DNA from: UBA8444 sp964003875 | GTDB lineage: Bacteria; Bacteroidota; Bacteroidia; Flavobacteriales; UBA7312 | Length of the DNA: 6,360 nt | NCBI GenBank assembly: GCA_964003875.1 | Contig: CAXFLH010000090.1 | Coordinates: 1-6,360 of the forward strand | Reading direction: 5' to 3' | Shown: positions 1-6,048 of the stretch, piece by piece | How positions within the stretch are numbered: position 1 is the stretch's first letter | How the letters are laid out: each line of letters starts with the position of its first letter | Translations under genes and position numbers: made by a program | The notes under the pieces: generated by a model | Database searches by the model: none | Seen by the model: only the letters and a program-made list of their open reading frames with translations | Told to the model about the DNA's origin: nothing

Positions 1-172
1 ATAATAATAAATTATCAATCAAACCTTAAAAAAAAAAATTGAAGAAAAAAAATCCAAATTATTTCTTATTAAACATTTATTAATCAAATATTAAATACTA
101 ATCAAAAAGTTTAATAATAACTAGTAAATTTAACAAATTAATTGGTTAACTACAATCACAAAAGAGACCAAG
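1..172 (+). other. AT-rich non-coding leader upstream of rpsA
   Basis: No coding frame is supported here. The stretch has about 28 G or C bases in 172 (about 16% GC) and long A runs, notably around 28-38 and 44-52. It presumably holds the promoter and 5' untranslated leader of the S1 gene, but I find no forward match to the Bacteroidota -7 motif TAnnTTTG. The bases just before the start codon (AAAAGAGACCAAG) are A-rich with no strong Shine-Dalgarno sequence, which is normal for this phylum. Any regulatory role, such as S1 binding its own A/U-rich leader, is inference. Confidence 0.6.
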
Positions 173-2416
173 ATGCCCAACTATCTTGAGTTTAAACAAA
201 AACGTCTCAAGCTTACAAAAGTTGCTCAGAGACTTGCTAAGCGTTTCCGAGAAAAAGGATATGATTGTCCTGATGCTCAATCTTGGGCTATTAGGGTAGT
301 TATTACTGGTCCTTGGAAGCTTTCAGTTTCTGTTAACCCAGATGTTTATTCATTTAAATATGGAACTGGAATTGAGACAGCACTTATCAAAAATGATAAG
401 ATAGAGTACATAGATGACATTGGTTATGATGATGTTCTTGGCTTTGAAAACTTCGAAGAAGTAGTTGAAGAAATTCTTAAAGTAGAAGAAGTAGCTGAAT
501 CACCAACTTTAGAGGAAACTCCTGTTGTAGAAGAAGTAGCTGAGGCAACAGCAGTTGAAGAAACTCCTGTTGTAGAAGAAGTAGTTGAATCACCAACATT
601 AGAAGAAACTCCTGTTGCTGAAGAAAAAGTTCAAGTAAAATCTGAGAGAATGACTAGCCCAGAAGAAGATACAGATTTCGATTGGGAAATCTACGAAATG
701 GGTAGTGTAGAATATACTGATGACGTTAGAAAGGAACTTGAAAAAGATTACGAAACTGCATTAAGTACTATCGATTCAGAGCAAGTACTTGATGGATCTG
801 TAGTTTCTATTACAGATAGAGAAGTTATCGTAAACATTAACTACAAGTCTGACGGTATCATCTCAAGAAACGAATTCAGATACAACGAAGATTTGAAGGT
901 TGGTGATACTGTTGAGGTTCTTGTAGAGAAAAAAGAAGACAAGAAAGGTCAGTTAATACTTTCTCACAAAAAAGCACGTGTATTACGTTCTTGGGAAAGA
1001 GTTAATGAAGCACACGATAATGATGTTATCCTAGAAGGATTTATTAAGTGTAGAACAAAAGGTGGTATGATTGTTGAGGTCTTAGGACTTGAAGCCTTCT
1101 TGCCAGGTTCTCAAATTGACATTAAGCCGATACGTGATTACGATGAGTACGTTGGTAAAAAAATGGAATTTAAAGTTGTTAAGATTAACCACGAATTCCG
1201 TAACGTAGTTGTATCTCACAAAGCACTTATTGAAGCTGACTTAGAAGAGCAAAAGAAAGAAATCATGTCTAAACTTGAAGTCGGACAAGTACTAGAAGGA
1301 ATGGTTAAAAACATTACTTCTTATGGTGTATTTGTTGACTTAGGTGGTATAGACGGATTAATCCACATTACTGATTTATCTTGGGGCAGAGTAAATCATC
1401 CAGATGAAATCGTAAAATTAGATTCTAGAATTAACGTTGTTATACTTGAATTTGATGATGACAAGAAAAGAATTCAGTTAGGATTGAAGCAATTAGCAGC
1501 TCATCCTTGGGATGCTCTTGATAAAAAAGTCGCTATTGGCGACAAAATCAAAGGTAAAGTTGTTGTTGTTGCTGATTATGGTGCTTTTGTTGAAATACAA
1601 ACAGGTATTGAAGCCTTGGTTCACGTTTCAGAAATGTCTTGGTCTACTCACCTTAGAAGTGCTAGTGACTTCTTGAAAGTAGGACAAGAGATAGAGGCAC
1701 AAGTATTGACTTTGGATAGAGAGGAAAGAAAAATGTCTCTTGGAATGAAGCAGTTACAACCTGATCCTTGGGCAGAAATCGCCAAGAAATTCCCAACAGG
1801 AAGTAATCAAAAAGTAACAGTTAGAAACTTCACTAACTTCGGTATTTTCGTAGAGTTAGAAGAAGGTGTTGATGGTCTAATCCATATCTCAGATTTATCT
1901 TGGGAAAAGAAAATTAAGCATCCTTCAGACTTTACTAAGGTTGGTGAAGTTATCGAAGCTCAAGTTCTTGAATTAGACTTAGAAGCAAGAAAGCTAAGTC
2001 TTGGTGTAAAACAATTGTCCGCCAATCCATGGGATGGATACGAGAGTATATTCAACGAAGGTTCTGAGCACGAAGGTGAAGTTAAAGACATCACCAAAAA
2101 TGGTGCTACCATTATCTTAACTCACGGTGTAGAGGCATTTGCTCCTAAAAGACATCTTGCTAAAGAAGATGATTCTAAAGTATCACTAGGTGAAAAACTA
2201 ACCTTCCGTGTACTTGAATTCCAAAAAGATTCTCAGAAAATTATTGTTTCACATACTGTGATTTTCAAAGAAGTTAAAATGGAAGAAGCTAAAAAGACGA
2301 AGAAAAACGTCACTAAAGTTCAGCAATCTCAACAGAAAAGTACTCTTGGAGATATGGACGAGTTGATAGCTTTAAAAGAGAGTATGGAAAAAGATGCTAC
2401 TAAAAAGAAGAAGTAA
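173..2416 (+). CDS. rpsA: 30S ribosomal protein S1 with an extra N-terminal domain
   Basis: S1 binds mRNA on the 30S subunit and helps load and unfold it for translation. Six S1 (OB-fold) domains are visible at about residues 204-267, 285-351, 369-438, 454-525, 542-612 and 629-695. Domains 3, 4 and 5 carry the classic core, for example YGVFVDLGGIDGLIHITDLSW-like signatures at 384-404, 469-490 and 556-577. Domain 6 is divergent. A Lys-rich tail (about 700-747) contains STLGDMDELIALKESMEK, similar to flavobacterial S1 C-termini. At 747 residues it is longer than the roughly 600 usual in related bacteria. The surplus is residues 1-105, which I do not recognise (a basic, probably helical start, then a probable beta-rich part), plus a repeat linker at 106-150. 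The start at 173 is chosen because the next in-frame Met is residue 160, and the frame is open and coherent throughout. The gene appears monocistronic, closed by the terminator at 2436-2465. Confidence 0.95.
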   Translation: MPNYLEFKQKRLKLTKVAQRLAKRFREKGYDCPDAQSWAIRVVITGPWKLSVSVNPDVYSFKYGTGIETALIKNDKIEYIDDIGYDDVLGFENFEEVVEEILKVEEVAESPTLEETPVVEEVAEATAVEETPVVEEVVESPTLEETPVAEEKVQVKSERMTSPEEDTDFDWEIYEMGSVEYTDDVRKELEKDYETALSTIDSEQVLDGSVVSITDREVIVNINYKSDGIISRNEFRYNEDLKVGDTVEVLVEKKEDKKGQLILSHKKARVLRSWERVNEAHDNDVILEGFIKCRTKGGMIVEVLGLEAFLPGSQIDIKPIRDYDEYVGKKMEFKVVKINHEFRNVVVSHKALIEADLEEQKKEIMSKLEVGQVLEGMVKNITSYGVFVDLGGIDGLIHITDLSWGRVNHPDEIVKLDSRINVVILEFDDDKKRIQLGLKQLAAHPWDALDKKVAIGDKIKGKVVVVADYGAFVEIQTGIEALVHVSEMSWSTHLRSASDFLKVGQEIEAQVLTLDREERKMSLGMKQLQPDPWAEIAKKFPTGSNQKVTVRNFTNFGIFVELEEGVDGLIHISDLSWEKKIKHPSDFTKVGEVIEAQVLELDLEARKLSLGVKQLSANPWDGYESIFNEGSEHEGEVKDITKNGATIILTHGVEAFAPKRHLAKEDDSKVSLGEKLTFRVLEFQKDSQKIIVSHTVIFKEVKMEEAKKTKKNVTKVQQSQQKSTLGDMDELIALKESMEKDATKKKK
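488..622 (+). repeat. Three tandem 45-bp repeats in the S1 linker
   Basis: Three in-frame 45-bp units (488-532, 533-577, 578-622) encode 15-residue acidic repeats at residues 106-150: EVAESPTLEETPVVE, EVAEATAVEETPVVE and EVVESPTLEETPVAE. Copies 1 and 3 differ at about 5 of 45 bases and are closer to each other than to copy 2. The Glu/Val/Pro/Thr composition suggests a flexible, extended linker between the N-terminal extension and the S1 domains. Acidic repetitive tracts are also found near the N-terminus of other flavobacterial S1 proteins. Copy number may vary between strains. Confidence 0.9.
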
Positions 2417-2435
2417 TCTTCCTGTAATGAATAAG

Positions 2436-2465
2436 AAAGGCCCTATTTTCATAGGGTCTTTTTTT
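2436..2465 (+). terminator. Intrinsic terminator of rpsA
   Basis: An 8-bp stem pairs GGCCCTAT (2439-2446) with ATAGGGTC (2451-2458). One pair is a G-U wobble, the loop is TTTC, and seven T follow (2459-2465). The A residues before the stem can extend pairing into the T tract. It lies about 20 bases after the rpsA stop and separates S1 from the pyrR-led gene string. Confidence 0.9.
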
Positions 2466-2489
2466 ATACCATAGATAGAATAAATAATT

Positions 2490-2497
2490 TATATTTG
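2490..2497 (+). promoter_or_regulatory. Candidate Bacteroidota -7 promoter element for pyrR
   Basis: TATATTTG matches the TAnnTTTG -7 consensus of Bacteroidota promoters exactly and lies just after the rpsA terminator, where a new promoter is needed. No good TTG-type -33 element is visible about 20 bases upstream, which lowers confidence. Transcription would begin about 2501-2505, leaving only a few bases before the pyrR ATG at 2507. Confidence 0.45.
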
Positions 2498-2506
2498 TTT
2501 TTTGAA

Positions 2507-3040
2507 ATGAGAAAGCCCAAAAGCATACTCGATAACCAACAAATTCAAATCATAATCAACCGATTGTGTCAACAGTTGGTTGAAAATCACGACGATTTTT
2601 CTAATACTATTTTGATTGGACTTCAACCTAGGGGTGTACAGCTTTGTCAGCGTATCAAAGCCTGTTTAGAATCCATAAATTCTAAGTTTGAACTGCAATT
2701 AGGTAGTCTTGACATCACTTTCTACAGAGATGACTTTAGAAGAAGAGAAGACCCACTTGTTGCTAGCAGCACCTCTTTAGATGTTTCTTTAGAAGGTAAG
2801 AAAGTTGTGATAATAGATGATGTTTTATATACTGGTCGTTCTGTTAGAGCTTCTTTAGATGCTTTATTGGATTATGGACGTCCATTGTCCATCGAATTGC
2901 TAGTACTTATCGATAGACGATTGAGTCGTCATGTGCCTATACAACCCGATTATGTAGGCTGTACAATTGATGTAGTTGCTGATGAAAGAGTATCCGTGGA
3001 ATGGGGAGATAACGAACGTGTAATTTTAAAAAGTGAATGA
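2507..3040 (+). CDS. pyrR: PyrR: uracil phosphoribosyltransferase / pyrimidine regulator
   Basis: A type I phosphoribosyltransferase of the PyrR family. Family members convert uracil and PRPP to UMP, and many also bind pyr mRNA leaders to attenuate transcription. The PRPP-binding loop VVIIDDVLYTGRS is at residues 100-112, with the family segments TILIGLQPRG near the N-terminus and DITFYRDDFRRR in the middle. The product is 177 residues from the ATG at 2507, the usual family size. A TTG at 2495 would add only four residues (M-F-F-E) and sits inside the candidate promoter box, so ATG is preferred. The stop overlaps the pyrB start by 4 nt (ATGA), suggesting translational coupling. The leader (2466-2506) is too short for, and shows no sign of, a PyrR-binding attenuator of the Bacillus type, so regulation by RNA binding at this site is not supported. 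Enzyme activity is the safer call. Confidence 0.93.
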   Translation: MRKPKSILDNQQIQIIINRLCQQLVENHDDFSNTILIGLQPRGVQLCQRIKACLESINSKFELQLGSLDITFYRDDFRRREDPLVASSTSLDVSLEGKKVVIIDDVLYTGRSVRASLDALLDYGRPLSIELLVLIDRRLSRHVPIQPDYVGCTIDVVADERVSVEWGDNERVILKSE

Positions 3041-3966
3041 GTACTTTAAGTGTCAAACATCTTTTAGGAATTAAAAATCTTCAAAAAGAAGATATAGACC
3101 TTATTTTCAAAACTGCAGATAATTTCAAAAAGGTTATAAATCGACCAATACGAAAGGTACCATCTTTACGAGACATCACTATTGCGAATTTGTTTTTTGA
3201 AAATTCTACACGAACAAGATTGTCCTTTGAGTTAGCCGAAAAACGTCTTTCAGCAGATACACTTAATTTTTCGGCAGCATCGTCATCTGTTAAAAAAGGA
3301 GAAACGCTCATTGACACTGTTAATAATATTTTAGCGATGAAAGTGGATATGATAGTTATGCGTCACCCCGACGCTGGCGCTTCTACTTTCTTAGCTAATC
3401 ATATAGATGTGCCAATAGTCAATGCTGGAGATGGTGCTCATGAACATCCTACTCAAGCACTTTTAGATGCTTATTCTATACGAGAAAAGTACGGTGATGT
3501 AAACGGTAAAAAAGTGGTTATTGTTGGTGATATTCTACATTCTAGAGTAGCATTGTCAAATATATTTTGTCTAAAAATGTTAGGCGCTGAAGTTAAAGTA
3601 TGTGGCCCTTCAACGCTTATGCCAAAGTACATAGAATCATTGGGCGTTGCTTACGAACCAGACCTAATGACTAGCTTAGAATGGTGCGATATCGCTAATA
3701 TGTTACGTATTCAATTGGAACGTCAAGACACTAAGTTCTTTCCATCTCTAAAAGAATATAGTATGATGTATGGATTGAATAAGGAACGTCTTGACTCTCT
3801 GTCTAAGCAGATTACAGTGATGCATCCTGGTCCTATGAATAGAGGCGTGGAAATAACTTCCGATGTTGCAGATTCTAAACAAGCCATTATTCTAGACCAA
3901 GTAGAAAATGGTGTAGCTATACGTATGGCAATATTGTATTTGTTAGCCAATAGCATTAAAAAATAA
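3037..3966 (+). CDS. pyrB: Aspartate carbamoyltransferase catalytic subunit
   Basis: Catalyses carbamoyl phosphate plus aspartate to N-carbamoyl-aspartate, the committed step of de novo pyrimidine synthesis in the cytoplasm. Diagnostic motifs are all present: FFENSTRTRLSFE at residues 53-65 (the S-T-R-T-R carbamoyl-phosphate site, 57-61), the SSSVKKGETL loop at 82-91, HPTQALLDAY at 137-146, GDILHSRVALSN at 164-175, R-x-Q at 224-226 and HPGPMNRGVEI at 263-273. The length of 309 residues is typical for a full-length catalytic chain. The start overlaps the pyrR stop by 4 nt. No regulatory subunit gene (pyrI) lies next to it; the following gene starts 1 nt after the stop. Pairing with pyrR is a common bacterial arrangement and supports the pathway assignment. 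Confidence 0.97.
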   Translation: MSTLSVKHLLGIKNLQKEDIDLIFKTADNFKKVINRPIRKVPSLRDITIANLFFENSTRTRLSFELAEKRLSADTLNFSAASSSVKKGETLIDTVNNILAMKVDMIVMRHPDAGASTFLANHIDVPIVNAGDGAHEHPTQALLDAYSIREKYGDVNGKKVVIVGDILHSRVALSNIFCLKMLGAEVKVCGPSTLMPKYIESLGVAYEPDLMTSLEWCDIANMLRIQLERQDTKFFPSLKEYSMMYGLNKERLDSLSKQITVMHPGPMNRGVEITSDVADSKQAIILDQVENGVAIRMAILYLLANSIKK

Positions 3967-3967
3967 G

Positions 3968-4282
3968 ATGTCACACAGCCACCAAATTCAGAAAAATTGC
4001 TTGATAGTTCACTTGTCAGAGATTGAAGATGATTGGTCTTTTATCAACTCACTTTTTAGTCAAGATTGTAAACACCTTATATTGGACCTCTCAGAAGTTT
4101 CAAATCTAAATACCGAACATTTAACAAAGTTTACTACATTTGGTAAAAATCTTGTTCAAACTAATTCGTTCGTTATGATTTCAAATCAATTTTTACGCGA
4201 TGAATTCTTGGTAGTGCCAACACTGCAAGAAGCTTTTGATATTATTGAAATGGAAGATATTGAACGCTCACTTAAAATCTAG
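3968..4282 (+). CDS. Small STAS-like conserved protein
   Basis: A 104-residue soluble protein without a signal peptide or membrane segment. Its middle, KHLILDLSEVSNLNTEHL (about residues 35-52), has the look of the STAS/anti-sigma-antagonist core: a buried beta strand ending in Asp, then a loop with a Ser/Thr and a helix. T49 falls where STAS proteins often carry a phosphorylatable Ser. A second hydrophobic strand, SFVMISN, is at 67-73. The C-terminus, VVPTLQEAFDIIEMEDIER (82-100), resembles, from memory, small proteins encoded just before rnz in flavobacteria. The start is set by the ATG 1 nt after the pyrB stop; the next gene begins 6 nt after its stop. The function is unknown: STAS domains mediate regulatory contacts, but no partner kinase or sigma factor is visible here. 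The STAS relation is inferred from pattern only. Confidence 0.8.
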   Translation: MSHSHQIQKNCLIVHLSEIEDDWSFINSLFSQDCKHLILDLSEVSNLNTEHLTKFTTFGKNLVQTNSFVMISNQFLRDEFLVVPTLQEAFDIIEMEDIERSLKI

Positions 4283-4288
4283 TATATT

Positions 4289-5113
4289 ATGAAGAAAAGT
4301 TTACTATTTACACTATTATTCTCATTAAGTTTAACTGTCCTTGCACAACAAAGCCCTTGTATTCCTGATGCCTCTTTGCAGGATTCAACTTTTGGATTAT
4401 GGCCAGACACCATTCAAAATCTTCCAATTGCACAGTTAGACACCTATTATGAAGAGCACATACAAATCAAAACACCAAATACAGTAGGAGAGGTAATGGG
4501 CGACCCTTATGAAATTGAAGTTTTAGGTTTTCCTGTTAATATTGCACCACTAGAAATCGATAGTATTAAGTTAGTCGGTGTTAATGGCTTACCCTCTGTA
4601 ATGTCAACATACCTTTCAAATTCAGACTCTGTTTTTATGGGTAATGATATTGCTTGTGTAACCTTATTTGGCACACCTAGTGTAGATGAATTAGGTACTC
4701 ATGACATAAGTTTGATAATTGATGGTTGGATTAATGTCTCTGTTATTGGAACTGTATCTTTGTTTGAGCAGTTGGGCGATTATGAAACTATTGATGGATA
4801 TAGATTAGTTGTTCAGTCTGAAATGGTTTCTATTGATGAAAATAACAACTTGTCGTTTTCTGTATCCCAAAACTCACCCAATCCATTTTCTAACAGAACT
4901 AGCATAGAATTTAATTCTACTAATGAAGGAGAATACCTTTTTTCTGTAGTCAATTTATTAGGTGAAGTACAAGACCATAGAATAATAAATGCTAATTACG
5001 GTAGCAATAAAATAGATGTTGATGCTTCGGCTTTATCTTCTGGTATTTATTTTTACACTTTGAGTAACGCTCATGTAATGATAACTAAAAAAATGATAAT
5101 CAATAAGAATTAA
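4289..5113 (+). CDS. Secreted protein with T9SS type A sorting domain
   Basis: A 274-residue exported protein. Residues 1-19 form a Sec signal peptide (Lys-Lys, a Leu/Phe-rich core, then VLA) with likely cleavage before Q20; there is no lipobox at C24. The C-terminal ~80 residues match the T9SS type A sorting domain: QNSPNPFSNRTSIEFN at 194-209, a middle VVNLLGEV strand, ASALSSGIYFYTL at 246-258 and a final KKMIINK. Such cargo crosses the outer membrane by the type IX system and is usually released or surface-anchored. The mature part (about 20-180) has segments DSIKLVGVNGLP (91-102) and CVTLFGTPSVDELGTHDI (123-140), which resemble, from memory, short secreted flavobacterial proteins with an Ig-like fold. 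Only C24 and C123 are Cys in the mature part and could form a disulphide. No catalytic motif is seen, so the role is unknown. Its stop overlaps the rnz start by 1 nt. Confidence 0.92.
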   Translation: MKKSLLFTLLFSLSLTVLAQQSPCIPDASLQDSTFGLWPDTIQNLPIAQLDTYYEEHIQIKTPNTVGEVMGDPYEIEVLGFPVNIAPLEIDSIKLVGVNGLPSVMSTYLSNSDSVFMGNDIACVTLFGTPSVDELGTHDISLIIDGWINVSVIGTVSLFEQLGDYETIDGYRLVVQSEMVSIDENNNLSFSVSQNSPNPFSNRTSIEFNSTNEGEYLFSVVNLLGEVQDHRIINANYGSNKIDVDASALSSGIYFYTLSNAHVMITKKMIINKN

Positions 5114-6048
5114 TGTCATTCGAATTAACAATACTAGGCTGTAATTCAGCTATCCCTACAAACCATAGAAAACCTACCGCTCAGTTGCTGAACGTGGCTG
5201 AGCGTTTTTTTTTAATCGACTGTGGTGAAGGCACTCAGCTACAATTGAGGAAATACAAAATAAGAATGCAAAGCATTCAACATATTTTTATTTCTCACCT
5301 GCATGGCGATCACTATTTTGGTCTAATAGGCTTTATTTCTACTATGCATTTGTTGGGCCGTGAAAAAGAATTGAATATTTATGCTCCTGCAGAGCTTAAA
5401 GAAATAATTTATATTCAATTGGCGGCCTCTAAAACAGAATTGCGTTTCCCTTTATTTTTTCATGAATTTGGTTTTGACGAACCAGAATTGTTAATGGAAA
5501 GTAACAACTTAACAGTTCATACTATTCCACTTTCTCATTCATTACCTTGTTGTGGTTTTTTATTCCAAGAAAAGACTAAGCCTAGACGAATGAGAAAAGA
5601 AAAAATAGAAGAATATAATATTCCTATTGAGGCAGTTCCCGCTATTAAGGCTGGAGGAGATTATTTGCTTGCCGATGGTTCCGTAATACCTCATTTAGAG
5701 TTGACACGAGGTGCTCAATTGTCTCGCTCATTTGCTTTTTGTAGTGATACTTCTTATCACGAAGCAATCATACCACAGATAAAAGGTGTAGATATGCTTT
5801 ATCACGAAGCGACTTTTTTAGATGAATTGAAAGAAAGAGCAAGACAAACCATGCATTCTACAGCTAAAGAAGCTGCAACAATTGCTTCTAAGGCTCAAGT
5901 TGGTAAACTCATTATAGGTCATTATTCTCAAAGATATTTTGATTTAAGCCCCTTGTTAGATGAGGCACAAGCTGTTTTTCCAAATACATATTTAGCTACA
6001 GAAGGGGAAAAGTTTGAATTAAAACGTGAATATGATTCTGATAGCTGA
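5113..6048 (+). CDS. rnz: Ribonuclease Z (tRNA 3' endonuclease)
   Basis: A zinc-dependent metallo-beta-lactamase-fold nuclease that cuts tRNA precursors at the 3' end. It has the hallmark SHLHGDHYFG (residues 61-70; ligands H62, H64, D66, H67), further metal ligands at H142 (SHS), D212 (SDT) and H270 (GHYS), plus HEATF at 231-235 and the RNase Z-specific MHSTAKEA loop at 247-254. The flexible-arm region that grips tRNA is present at about 150-200 (KPRRMRKEKI, then GGDYLLADG). At 311 residues it is a complete short-form enzyme. The start at 5113 overlaps the upstream stop by one base (TAATG) and the protein opens directly with FELTILGCNSAIP, the usual family N-terminus. A terminator-like hairpin lies inside codons 22-34 (5178-5213). 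The next gene starts within its last 17 nt. Confidence 0.97.
   Translation: MSFELTILGCNSAIPTNHRKPTAQLLNVAERFFLIDCGEGTQLQLRKYKIRMQSIQHIFISHLHGDHYFGLIGFISTMHLLGREKELNIYAPAELKEIIYIQLAASKTELRFPLFFHEFGFDEPELLMESNNLTVHTIPLSHSLPCCGFLFQEKTKPRRMRKEKIEEYNIPIEAVPAIKAGGDYLLADGSVIPHLELTRGAQLSRSFAFCSDTSYHEAIIPQIKGVDMLYHEATFLDELKERARQTMHSTAKEAATIASKAQVGKLIIGHYSQRYFDLSPLLDEAQAVFPNTYLATEGEKFELKREYDSDS
5178..5213 (+). terminator. Terminator-like hairpin inside the start of rnz
   Basis: CGCTCAG (5178-5184) pairs perfectly with CTGAGCG (5198-5204): seven Watson-Crick pairs, five of them G-C. The loop is 13 bases and nine T follow immediately (5205-5213). This is the layout of an intrinsic terminator, yet it lies about 65-100 bases into the rnz frame and encodes ordinary residues (Arg-Phe-Phe-Leu across the T tract). 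It may act only when translation is slow, or not at all; the long loop weakens it. Confidence 0.35.

Noticed and set aside
141..156. ATTG...CAAT around GTTAAC as a regulatory palindrome
   Set aside because: The arms are off-centre around the GTTAAC core and short; such matches are expected by chance in sequence this AT-rich.
173..649. A frameshift or accidental fusion creating the S1 N-terminal extension
   Set aside because: The frame is open without interruption, codon use looks like the rest of the gene, and no alternative stop/start pair separates two genes, so it is treated as a true part of S1.
2495..2506. TTG as the pyrR start, giving four extra residues
   Set aside because: The TTG is part of a TAnnTTTG promoter box, the extra residues add no conserved sequence, and the ATG at 2507 gives the normal family length.
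3081..3317. Reverse-strand open frame of 78 codons inside pyrB
   Set aside because: It lies wholly within the well-supported pyrB gene, has no family resemblance and no upstream signals; it is a shadow of the coding strand.
3723..3974. Reverse-strand open frame of 83 codons over the end of pyrB
   Set aside because: It overlaps conserved pyrB residues including the HPGP motif and has no independent support.
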